Assembly: GCF_900095745.1 (NCBI RefSeq)
Contig: NZ_FMIR01000006.1
Location: 148,269-212,268 of the forward strand
Length of the DNA stretch: 64,000 nucleotides
Origin: Microbacterium oxydans
GTDB taxonomy: Bacteria > Actinomycetota > Actinomycetes > Actinomycetales > Microbacteriaceae
Direction: 5' to 3'
Part shown: positions 54,737 to 62,960 of the stretch, piece by piece
Layout of the letters: every line of letters begins with the position of its first letter
How positions within the stretch are numbered: the first letter of the stretch is position 1
Notes under the pieces: generated by a model
The model's database searches: none
Seen by the model: the letters and a program-made list of their open reading frames with translations, nothing else
What the model was told of the DNA's origin: nothing
Program-made: the position numbers and the translations under genes

Positions 54737-57280
54737 CTAGCCTGCGGTGGGCAGGGTGAACTGCGAGAACGTCGACGGTGTGGCGGTGCAGTCGTTCTGG
54801 ATGTAGTTCGCACCGTCTGCGGTGTTGCCGCCGAGCAACGTGAGGCACTGGCCGGAGTGGCTGGCGACGAGCTGGCTGTAACCGTTGCCCAGGTCCTTCA
54901 GGCTCCACAGGAGGTGCGCCTGGTCGGAGCAGCCCCACTGCAGCACCTGCGCGTGTCCCGACAGGACCTTGGCGCTCAACGACACGGCGAGGCACGCTCC
55001 GGTCGCCACGTTCTTGAGCTGAACCTTGCCGTACGGCTTCGGCACGACGGTCCACTGCTGCGAGGCGGCTCCCGTGATGGTCTGCTGGACTGCGGGCGAG
55101 GCGGTGCCGGAGACACCGAGGGCCTTGCCGCTGTCCTTCGCGACCAGCGCGACGGTGCCGGCGGGGCGCAGGAGGAACTTGAGGTTGTCCGCGCCGGTGG
55201 TCGCGCCGCAGTCGGTCTGGACGTAGTTCGCGCCGTCTGCGGTGCCGCCACTGAGCGTGAGGCACTTGCCGGAGTGGCCGGCGACGAGCTGACCGTAGCC
55301 GTTGCCGACGTCCTTGAGGCTCCAGAGGAAATTGGCGGTGTCGGCACAGGCCCACTGCAGCACCTGCGCGTTTCCCGACAAGACCTTGCTCAGGGACACC
55401 GCGAGGCAGGCCCCAGTCGCCACGTTCTTCAGTTGGAACTTGCCGTCCGGCTTCGGAACAGTGGTCCACTGCTGCGATGCCGCTCCCGTGACGGGCTGCT
55501 GCACCGTGGGGGATGCGGTGCCGGAGACTCCGACGGCCTTGCCGCTGAACTTCGAGACCAGGGCGATGGTGCCGGTCGGCGGCGTGGTCCGGGCGATGCC
55601 GCTCGTGGCGGTGTTCCCGGCGGCGTCCTTCGCGACGACCGTGTACTGCGGCAGCGGACCGGGCGGGGCCGCCGTGTCGGTGAGCACGACGTCCGGACGC
55701 TTCCACCAGGTCGCATCCGCCGTCGTGGTCGCAACGGGCGTCGAGGTGCCCGACCGGTAGAGCTCGTACGTCAGCGTGAGATCGTCACGATCCCAGTTGG
55801 CGGGAATGGTGACGGTGACGCGCTTCGCATCGTCGGTGGTTCGCGTTGCGGAGCCGACCCAGTCGTCGCCGGAGAGGCGCGGCTTGTCCTTCGCTCCGCC
55901 GGGAGGCATGGTCGAGAAGCGGACGATGCCCTCGAATTGGCCGTTGTTGACGGAGCGGAATTCGCCGCCGATGGAGATCATGTTCCCGGTTCCGGTGATC
56001 GACAGTCCGGCCTGGCCGAGGCCCGAGGTCACACCGACAGCCCAGTCCGGAGTCCAGTTGTACGCCGAGGGAGCGGGCGTGCCCGCCCAGTCCTTGTACT
56101 TGGGAGCCGCAGGCTGGTGTCCGAGTGTTCCGCGCGCGTCGGCCGTGAAGGCTTCGGAGTAGCGGTGTGTGGTCTGCGGCTGCTCCGGGTGCAGGCCGAC
56201 GGTCCCGCAGGCGTGGGTGTGGCTCGTCGTGTAGACCACCTTGCCCGTGGAGTAGACGCCGTAGTGGTCCCCGAGGCAGTCGGCGACCCAGCGGATCTTG
56301 CCAGTGCCGGCCTCGGCGGCGAACGCGCCTTCCAGGTTGACCGTCTCGCCCACCTCGAAAGCCCAGGCGGTGCCGTAGACACCGGTCGCGTCGGTGGCGA
56401 GACCGAAGATCCCGGCTTGCCCCGCGGAAGTCGCGGTCGCTCCGTTCTTGATCGTCCGGGGGGCCTGCCAGTTCGTGTCCACGACGCCGCTGCCCTTCCA
56501 GACGGCGCCGAGACCCCGCATCGCGGTGTTGCCGCTGATCTGCGTGAAGCGTCCGCCGATGATGGTGTCTTTGCCGGCCGGGTCCATGACCATGGCATCG
56601 ACCTGCTGGTCGGTCGTGGGCGCCCAGGGCAGCAGCTTGCCATCGGGCGCGTTGAACGCGGTGAGGTTCTTCCTGGCGGTGCCGTTGGCCTGGGTGAAGA
56701 GCCCGCCGGCGTAGACGCTGGTTCCGGAGGTCGTCAGGGCGTAGACGCCCGTTCCGCCGATGGAGGGGATGAAGCCCGGGACGAGTTCGCCGGTCTTCGC
56801 GTCGAGGGCGGCGATGTTCCATCGGTCTTTGCCGTTGACGGAGTTGAAGGATCCGCCGATGTAGATGCGGCTGCCGTCCGGCGACGCAGCGACGGCCTTG
56901 ATCACCCCGTTGACGTTCGGCGCGAACGGCAGCAGCGCCCCGGTGTCGATGTCGTAGGCGAGCACGTTCGACCGGGCGGTGAGCGCGGTGCCCGGTGCGG
57001 CCTTCGGTTCGCGAGCATTGTCGAACTTGCCGACGGCGTACACCGTCGACCCGATCGTCGTCTGCGCCCACACGTAACCGTTGTCGATCTGGACCGTCGG
57101 AATCGGATCCGACGTCACGACGTTCTCGTCGCGCTGCAGTAGCGGCGGCGGCGACGACGAGACTTCCGCCGCCACCGCCGCTCCGCCACCGAACGAGACC
57201 AGGCCGCTGACGACCAAGACACCGACGACGGCGCCGAATGCCGCCTTTCGCGCGCGCTTCAGCGCAGAGTTGTTCCCCAT
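54737..57280 (-). CDS. secreted beta-propeller protein with two ricin-type lectin domains
   Basis: 847 residues. A signal peptide of ~38 residues (ALKRARKAAFGAVVG..., cut near AVAAE) is followed by a delta-60/DUF5122-like propeller (residues ~50-420) with repeated blocks of the type GGSFNSVNGKDRWNIAALD and GGLFTQANGTARKNLTAFN. Next come an Ig-like region (TYELYRSGTSTPVATT) and two ricin B-type lectin domains (about 590-715 and 720-847), each with GSGxA/GVSGTASP, the QQW motif and a CLTL.GG.DGANY block. It is likely an extracellular glycan-binding protein. A paralogue without the lectin part lies upstream. Confidence 0.75.
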   Translation of the reverse strand: MGNNSALKRARKAAFGAVVGVLVVSGLVSFGGGAAVAAEVSSSPPPLLQRDENVVTSDPIPTVQIDNGYVWAQTTIGSTVYAVGKFDNAREPKAAPGTALTARSNVLAYDIDTGALLPFAPNVNGVIKAVAASPDGSRIYIGGSFNSVNGKDRWNIAALDAKTGELVPGFIPSIGGTGVYALTTSGTSVYAGGLFTQANGTARKNLTAFNAPDGKLLPWAPTTDQQVDAMVMDPAGKDTIIGGRFTQISGNTAMRGLGAVWKGSGVVDTNWQAPRTIKNGATATSAGQAGIFGLATDATGVYGTAWAFEVGETVNLEGAFAAEAGTGKIRWVADCLGDHYGVYSTGKVVYTTSHTHACGTVGLHPEQPQTTHRYSEAFTADARGTLGHQPAAPKYKDWAGTPAPSAYNWTPDWAVGVTSGLGQAGLSITGTGNMISIGGEFRSVNNGQFEGIVRFSTMPPGGAKDKPRLSGDDWVGSATRTTDDAKRVTVTIPANWDRDDLTLTYELYRSGTSTPVATTTADATWWKRPDVVLTDTAAPPGPLPQYTVVAKDAAGNTATSGIARTTPPTGTIALVSKFSGKAVGVSGTASPTVQQPVTGAASQQWTTVPKPDGKFQLKNVATGACLAVSLSKVLSGNAQVLQWACADTANFLWSLKDVGNGYGQLVAGHSGKCLTLSGGTADGANYVQTDCGATTGADNLKFLLRPAGTVALVAKDSGKALGVSGTASPAVQQTITGAASQQWTVVPKPYGKVQLKNVATGACLAVSLSAKVLSGHAQVLQWGCSDQAHLLWSLKDLGNGYSQLVASHSGQCLTLLGGNTADGANYIQNDCTATPSTFSQFTLPTAG

Positions 57281-57410
57281 GATGTTGATTCCCCAGTCAT
57301 CTGACGCCGACCCCAGATCGGCATGACGTCGCCGTGCGCTCCAGACTGGACGGCTTCCCCAGAGGCCGTGCTCAGTCGGTTCGCAACGACGAATCCTCAA
57401 GTCGAAGCAT

Positions 57411-57441
57411 GATAGCTATCGACATGCTAAAATAATAGCAT
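57411..57441. promoter_or_regulatory. AT-rich double palindrome upstream of the propeller-lectin gene
   Basis: GATAGCTATC (57411-57420) is a perfect palindrome; ATGCTA (57424-57429) and TAGCAT (57436-57441) flank AAATAA. It is the only strongly AT-rich stretch of the 339-bp gap (57281-57619) and the probable promoter/operator of the downstream gene. No clear -35 is seen. Confidence 0.4.
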
Positions 57442-57537
57442 ATCGGATGCCGGTTTGCGAAGCAGGGCGAGATCAGCCCCGTTGCAGACCTGAAATCGAT
57501 GGCCCTGCGCGGCCGGACGGCCACTGTCGAAGCAGGA

Positions 57538-57570
57538 GAGCCGACCTCGGGTGCAGCCCGAGGTCGGCTC
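57538..57570 (-). terminator. terminator after the second propeller gene
   Basis: GAGCCGACCTCGG (57538-57550) pairs perfectly with CCGAGGTCGGCTC (57558-57570) around a 7-nt loop. Its core equals that at 54691, so the terminator was copied with the gene. Confidence 0.7.
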
Positions 57571-57619
57571 TCGTTCACTCCACTCAGGATGCGGAGGCGG
57601 GCGGCCGGAGACCCTTCGA

Positions 57620-59320
57620 TCAGTTGGGCTCGATCCAGGTGATGCCGCCGCTGGTGGCGACGTTGCCGTCGGCATCCTTCGCCGTCACCGTGTACTCCCG
57701 TGGCGTATCGTCGGTCGCTGTCTCGTCCACGAGGGTGACGAGCGGTCGGTTCCACCAGGTCGCGTCGGCCGTCGTCGTGGCCACCGGCGTCGCGCTGTCG
57801 GAGCGGTGGAGCTCGTAGGTCAGCGTCAGGTCATCACGATCCCAGTTGGAGGGGAGGGTGGCGGTGACGCCGGTGGAACCGTCGGCGTTCCGCTCGACAC
57901 TTCCTGTCCAGTCGTCGCCGGAGAGACGCGGCTTGTCCTTCGCTCCTCCCGGAGGCGTCGTGGAGAAGCGGACGATGCCCTCGAACTGCCCGTTGTTGAC
58001 GGAGCGGAACTCACCTCCGATGGAGATCATGTTCCCGGTGCCCGTGATGGACAGACCGGCCTGACCCATACCCGTGGTCTGGCCCACGCCCCAGTCCGGG
58101 GTCCAGGCGTACGCGGATGGTGCCGGGGTTCCTGCCCAATCCCTGTAGTTCACGTTGGGTTGGTGTCCCAGCGTTCCCCGGGTATCGGCAGTGAAGGCTT
58201 CGGAGTAGCGGTGCGTCGTCTGCCGCTGTTCGGGGTGCAGGCCCACGGTCTCGCAGGCGTGGGTGTGGCTCGTCGTGTAGACGACCTCGCCGGTGGAGTA
58301 GACGCCGTAGTGGTCGCCGAGGCAGTCGGCGATCCAGCGGATCTTGCCGCTGCCGGCTTCGGCGGCGAAGGCCCCTTCCAGGTTGGTCGGCTGTACCGCT
58401 CCGTAAGACCAGGCGGTGCCGTAGACGCCCGTCGCGTCGGTGGCGAGACCGAAGATTCCCGTTTGCCCCGCGGAACGGGTGATCCGGACGTTGTTGATCG
58501 CGGACGGTGTCTGCCAGGCGGTGTCCACCGTGCCGGTGGTCTTGTCGACCGCTCCGATGCCGCGCAGTGCGGTGTTGCCGCTGATCTGGCCGAAGCGTCC
58601 GCCGATGATCGTGTTCGCCCCAGCGGGGTCCATCACGAGTGCGTCGACCTGCAAGTCGGTCGTCGGTGCCCAGGGCAGCAGTTTGCCGTCGGGCACGTTG
58701 AACGCGGTGAGGTTCTTCCTGGCCGTGCCGTTGGCCTGGGTGAAAAGCCCACCGGCGTACACGCTCGATCCGGAAGTCGCCAGTGAATAGACGCCCGATC
58801 CGCCGATCGAGGGCACGAAGCCCGGCACCAGCTCGCCGGTCGCGGCGTCGAGCGCGGCGATGTTCCACCGGTCTTTGCCGTTGACGGCGTTGAAGGAGCC
58901 GCCGATGTAGATGCGGCTGCCGTCGGGCGATGCCGCGACGGCCTTGATCACGCCGTTGACCGTGGGTGCGAACGGCAGCAGTGCGCCGGTGTCGATGTCG
59001 TAGGCGAGCACGTTCGAACGCGCCGTGAGTGCCGCGCCCGGTGCGGCCTTCGGTTCGCGCGCGTTGTCGAACTTGCCGACGGCGTAGACCGTGGACCCGA
59101 TCGTCGTCTGCGCCCAGACGTAGCCGTTGTCGATCTGGACGGTCGGAATCGGATCCGACGTGACGACGTTGTCGTCACGTTGCAGCAGTGGTGGCGGTGA
59201 GGTCTCTGCCGCCATCGCCGCTCCGCCACCGGATGAGACCAGGCCGGCGGCGACCAGGGCCCCGACGGCGGCGCCGATGGCCGCTTTCCGGGCGCGCTTC
59301 AGCGCAAGGATGTTCCCCAT
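57620..59320 (-). CDS. secreted beta-propeller protein (paralogue without lectin domains)
   Basis: 566 residues. Signal peptide, propeller and Ig-like region match the neighbouring 847-residue protein nearly residue for residue (for example the shared LLPFAP.VNGVIKAVAASPD and TLTYEL.RS), but the product stops after the Ig-like region (TSGGITWIEPN), with no ricin domain. GTTGTTCCCCAGT-type leader is shared too. It either lost the lectin part or the copy next door gained it. Function presumably extracellular. Confidence 0.75.
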   Translation of the reverse strand: MGNILALKRARKAAIGAAVGALVAAGLVSSGGGAAMAAETSPPPLLQRDDNVVTSDPIPTVQIDNGYVWAQTTIGSTVYAVGKFDNAREPKAAPGAALTARSNVLAYDIDTGALLPFAPTVNGVIKAVAASPDGSRIYIGGSFNAVNGKDRWNIAALDAATGELVPGFVPSIGGSGVYSLATSGSSVYAGGLFTQANGTARKNLTAFNVPDGKLLPWAPTTDLQVDALVMDPAGANTIIGGRFGQISGNTALRGIGAVDKTTGTVDTAWQTPSAINNVRITRSAGQTGIFGLATDATGVYGTAWSYGAVQPTNLEGAFAAEAGSGKIRWIADCLGDHYGVYSTGEVVYTTSHTHACETVGLHPEQRQTTHRYSEAFTADTRGTLGHQPNVNYRDWAGTPAPSAYAWTPDWGVGQTTGMGQAGLSITGTGNMISIGGEFRSVNNGQFEGIVRFSTTPPGGAKDKPRLSGDDWTGSVERNADGSTGVTATLPSNWDRDDLTLTYELHRSDSATPVATTTADATWWNRPLVTLVDETATDDTPREYTVTAKDADGNVATSGGITWIEPN

Positions 59321-59566
59321 GTGTTGTTCCCCAGTGATTTGATGTCGACCTTCAGGCCGACATGACATCGCCGCGCGTTCCCACCGAGTCGGCTTCCCCA
59401 CGAGCCTGCGACACGGTCGATCCGCGACGACGAACCTATGCCCGGACAGGTAGCCCGTGGCAGGTAAAACGATACAAACCGGAGGACGGGAGCGCCACGG
59501 ATCCCGCACCTTCATACCGGATCGCGCACGGCCCCGGTGGTCGAGTCGAGCGTGAGGCGATCGGTG

Positions 59567-60616
59567 CTACTGCCCGGAGCCGCCGGGATGCCGCTGCCGC
59601 GTCGGGCGCAGCTGCCGGAGCTTCGCGATGAGCATCGTCGCGCGCGTGAGCTCGATGCCCAGGATGAGGAGGATGATCAGCGCCGCGACCCAGTACAGCT
59701 CCATCACGTTGCCGACTTCTCCCGACTCGGCGTAGTTGGTCGTGGTGGCCGGCGCCTCCGGCAGCACGGGGTCGGCCTCTGCGGTCCGATGCTCGTACTC
59801 CACGCCGAGCTGGTCGGCGATGGCCTCCAGGTTCGTCTCGTCGATCACCGAGAGCGCATCTGCCCCCTCGTACTGGATGTACTCGGCGCCGCCCTCGGCG
59901 AGCCCGCCCGTGGTGATGCGCATCGGCCCGCCCTCCGCCGTGCCGTAGCCGAACACGGCCCCTGCGTCGGTGTACTTCTCGCTCGAGCTGAACGACTCGG
60001 GCTCGCTGTCGACCGTCTGCTCGCCGTCGCCGAAGTAGAACACCATCCGCGAGCGGTCGGGTGACGACTCCGCGGCCGAGGTGAGGGTCTCGGTCAGCAG
60101 TGGCGCCGCGATGCCGATCGAGCTGCCTCGCGACTGACTCGTCACCTCGGGGCGCAGCACCTCCAGCGATCCCATGAGCGCCGTGGTGTCGGTGGTCAGC
60201 GGCATCCGCAGTTCGGCCGCTGCATCCGAGGTGATGAGGGCGAAGCGCGCTCCCGGGTACTCCTCGACGAGCGCACGCACGTCGTCACGGATGCCGTCGA
60301 GCCGCGGCTCGTCGTCGCCCCAGTCCTCGGCGACGATGCTCGCGGTCGTGTCGACGACGAGCACGATGTCGGTATCGGTCGCGAGCGTCTGGGTCGCGCC
60401 CCCCGGGATGCCGGGGCGCAGCAGCAGCGCGGCGCAGGCGAGCACCAGCACCAGGCGCATCGCCCACAGTGCGCGGTGTCCGGCGACCGTGCGCGCGTCG
60501 GCGGGCGTCCCTCCGGCAGACCGCGGCGGTCGCACCAGGACCCAGATCGCGAGTGCGGCGATCGGGGCGATCAGCAGCAGGATCAGCAGCGGGTTCAGCA
60601 CGGGCTGGAAGATCAC
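59567..60616 (-). CDS. VWA-domain membrane protein (second)
   Basis: 349 residues. Two N-terminal membrane helices, a VWA domain with the metal motif VVDTTASI (DxTxS) near residue 85, and a C-terminal helix (LYWVAALIILLILGIEL). The GTG start overlaps the upstream VWA stop as GTGA. BatA/BatB-like proteins of this kind occur in MoxR clusters and sit in the membrane with the VWA domain outside. A 246-bp gap (59321-59566) separates it from the propeller gene. Confidence 0.82.
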   Translation of the reverse strand: MIFQPVLNPLLILLLIAPIAALAIWVLVRPPRSAGGTPADARTVAGHRALWAMRLVLVLACAALLLRPGIPGGATQTLATDTDIVLVVDTTASIVAEDWGDDEPRLDGIRDDVRALVEEYPGARFALITSDAAAELRMPLTTDTTALMGSLEVLRPEVTSQSRGSSIGIAAPLLTETLTSAAESSPDRSRMVFYFGDGEQTVDSEPESFSSSEKYTDAGAVFGYGTAEGGPMRITTGGLAEGGAEYIQYEGADALSVIDETNLEAIADQLGVEYEHRTAEADPVLPEAPATTTNYAESGEVGNVMELYWVAALIILLILGIELTRATMLIAKLRQLRPTRQRHPGGSGQ

Positions 60617-61599
60617 AGTCGCACCCTCCACAGCACCACGACGAAGCCGAGGAGACAGACCGAGAGCACCGCGATCCAGAGATTCGGTGCGTCGGTCCAG
60701 ACCACCTGCGCCTCGCCGCGCAGCTCGGTCGCCTCCTGCTCCTGCACCTGCTCGACGATGTCGGAGACCGTCGTCGTGTCGCGCAGGCCGAACGCGGCCC
60801 CGCCGGTGGCCTCAGCCGCGGCGGTGAGCTCCGCGCTGACGTCGGCATCCTTGCCCTGCACCGGGTTCAGGGCGAACACCCGCACCTCCTTCGAGGCCGC
60901 ATACGCCGCCGCCTCGTCGAGCGTGACGATGGAGGCACCGTTGACCTCGTTGTCGGTCGCGAAGATCACCGACCGCGAACGATCGTCGCCCGGACGGTCG
61001 AACCCCATCGTGCAGGCGGCGAGGCCGTCTCCGATCAGGGAGGCGCCGTCGCCGTTGAGGGTGCCGACCCAGTGTTCGGGGATCTGGTCGACGTAGTCGA
61101 AGCTCCGGGTCATGCTCTCCAGGTGCTCGCGGATGAAGTCGTAGTCGTCGGTCAGCGGGAAGATCTGCACCGGGGAGCTGTTGAAGATCGTCAGCCCGAT
61201 CCGCTCGCCCTCGAAGTCGTCGAGCAGCTCTTCGAAGACCGTCAGCACCTCGACGTCGACCTCGGACATCGAGCCGGAGACGTCGAGGCACAGCATGATG
61301 TCGCGGCTCGTGTTGACCGGCTGGATGGTCTGGGCCGACATCGGTCGAGCGGCCACGACGCCCGCCACGATAGCCGTCACCGCGCCCAGAGCCAGGATGC
61401 CCGACAGCGCGAGAGCCCGCCGCGCCAGCGCGCGACGGAACGTCGGCAGTGCGCGCAGGCGCTCGGCGCGAGCGACGCGCGCCGTGTCGCCGCCGCGACC
61501 GCCTCCGCTCCGCCGCAGCCCGAGGATCAGGCCGACCGTGACGGCGACCAGGACGACGGCGACCGCGGCGACCAGCATCCACACGTTCGCTAGTGCCAC
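60613..61599 (-). CDS. VWA-domain membrane protein (first)
   Basis: 328 residues from GTG. Two helices at the start, then a VWA domain with an intact MIDAS, CLDVSGSMSEVD, and ATDNEVNG further on, then a C-terminal helix (LWIAVLSVCLLGFVVVLW). It overlaps the preceding gene by 10 bases and the next by four. BatA-like. Confidence 0.85.
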   Translation of the reverse strand: MALANVWMLVAAVAVVLVAVTVGLILGLRRSGGGRGGDTARVARAERLRALPTFRRALARRALALSGILALGAVTAIVAGVVAARPMSAQTIQPVNTSRDIMLCLDVSGSMSEVDVEVLTVFEELLDDFEGERIGLTIFNSSPVQIFPLTDDYDFIREHLESMTRSFDYVDQIPEHWVGTLNGDGASLIGDGLAACTMGFDRPGDDRSRSVIFATDNEVNGASIVTLDEAAAYAASKEVRVFALNPVQGKDADVSAELTAAAEATGGAAFGLRDTTTVSDIVEQVQEQEATELRGEAQVVWTDAPNLWIAVLSVCLLGFVVVLWRVRL

Positions 61600-62078
61600 G
61601 CCCGCACCACCGTTCGTGCGGCCTCGGCGCCCGCGATCGGATCGATGGCCGGCCCCGGACGGAAGATGCTGGGGTAGTAGTGCCTGCCCATGGCGTCGAT
61701 CAGGGCAGGATGCACGCCCCGCGCCACGAGGTCGTCGAGCGCGAGCACCGGGGCCTCGAGGCCGCTGTACTCGTTCACGAAGGTGCGGACGACGCGGCTC
61801 AGCTCGAGGTTCGCTTGCCGGGCACTGAGTCGGCTCTCGCGGTACTCGTTCTCGATCTGCTGGATGCGACCCATGTACTCGGTGCGCAGCTGCGACAGCA
61901 CGTCGATGATCAGTGGCGGGTGCCCGGCCGCATCATCCACGGGGAGCGTGCGCCGCGGCCGCGTGAGCACGATGAGCAGCCAGGCGCCGAGCACCAGGAG
62001 AACGAGGATGCCGATCGCGAGCAGCATCCATCCCCAGCCGTACTGCGCCGGCGGGTAGAGCTCTTCAGAGCCGGGCAT
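61590..62078 (-). CDS. DUF4381-like membrane protein of MoxR clusters
   Basis: 162 residues: one N-terminal helix (about 16-39) and a helical cytoplasmic region with RQANLELSRVVRTFVNEYSGLEAPVLALDDL. The position between DUF58 and VWA genes is typical for this family. It overlaps both neighbours; GGAGG is four bases before its ATG. Confidence 0.75.
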   Translation of the reverse strand: MPGSEELYPPAQYGWGWMLLAIGILVLLVLGAWLLIVLTRPRRTLPVDDAAGHPPLIIDVLSQLRTEYMGRIQQIENEYRESRLSARQANLELSRVVRTFVNEYSGLEAPVLALDDLVARGVHPALIDAMGRHYYPSIFRPGPAIDPIAGAEAARTVVRAWH

Positions 62079-62952
62079 TCGACCTCCGGTTCAGCAACTG
62101 CAGCAGCTGCGCGACGGCGTCGTCCTGCCCGTCGAGGGAGGAGTGGCTGATCTCGAGGCGGGTGAGGAGCTCGTCTCGGTGCGCCGCGTCGGCGTCGTGC
62201 TGCGCGGTCAGCTCCTGCACGATGGCACGGTCGCCCTGCACGAAGTCCGGCACCTGCCAGCGGCTGTCCGCATCGCTGCGGATGCGTCCGGTGGCGTGGT
62301 CCAGCACCGGGTCGGCGTCGCGCAGGGTGAGCCAGAGCACGTCGTGCTGCACGCGCAGGCGGCGCAGCATCCGCTCGGTCTCACTCGTCACGGGGGCCTC
62401 GTCGGTGATGACGACCACGATCATCCGGCGCGAGATCGTGCGGGTCACGAACGAGAGCAGGGCGTCGCGGTCGCTGGGCGCCGAACTCTCGTCGATCGCC
62501 CGGTCGATCGTGCGCAGGGCGTGTTCGAGCGCGCCCTCACTGCGGCCGGGCGCGAGACGCCGCACCTTCGCCGCGTCGCCGTAGACGGTGCTGAAGTCGT
62601 CGCCGTGGCGCAGCGTGAGCACGCCGAGCGCTCCCGTCGCGAGGATCGCCAGCTCCTTCTTCGATCGCTCGTCGGCGGCGAGGGCCGACATCGAGCGGCC
62701 CGTGTCGACCACGAACAGCACCGTGTGCATGCGGGTCGCGCGGGAGCGTTTGACGAGCGGGGTGCCCAGCCGCGCGGTCGCCCGCCAGTCGATGTCGCGT
62801 ACCTGATCGCCGTACTCGTACTTGCGCAGGTCTTCGAAGTCTAGGCTGCGCCCGTGCAGGAGCGACGCGTAGGCGCCGTCGAGCGCGTGCAGCGACTTGC
62901 GTGTCGAGTGGATGAAGAGCTTGCTCTTCACCTGCGTGATCAGGCTGGCCAT
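62065..62952 (-). CDS. DUF58 domain protein
   Basis: 295 residues. The DUF58 hallmark is RKYEYGDQVRDIDWRATARLG near residue 45, followed by a VWA-like fold with FVVDTGRSMSAL. It works with MoxR ATPases in membrane-protein or metalloprotein maturation in other bacteria (family knowledge). It starts eight bp after the MoxR gene. Confidence 0.88.
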   Translation of the reverse strand: MASLITQVKSKLFIHSTRKSLHALDGAYASLLHGRSLDFEDLRKYEYGDQVRDIDWRATARLGTPLVKRSRATRMHTVLFVVDTGRSMSALAADERSKKELAILATGALGVLTLRHGDDFSTVYGDAAKVRRLAPGRSEGALEHALRTIDRAIDESSAPSDRDALLSFVTRTISRRMIVVVITDEAPVTSETERMLRRLRVQHDVLWLTLRDADPVLDHATGRIRSDADSRWQVPDFVQGDRAIVQELTAQHDADAAHRDELLTRLEISHSSLDGQDDAVAQLLQLLNRRSNARL

Positions 62953-62960
62953 CGGAGGGG

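Larger units (their letters stand above)
55600..59320 (-). repeat. tandem gene duplication, 2,040-bp offset
   Basis: The block 55600-57280 and the block 57620-59320 align at an offset of 2,040 bp from their start codons with very high DNA identity over long runs (signal peptide, propeller). Divergence is largely silent. Confidence 0.75.
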
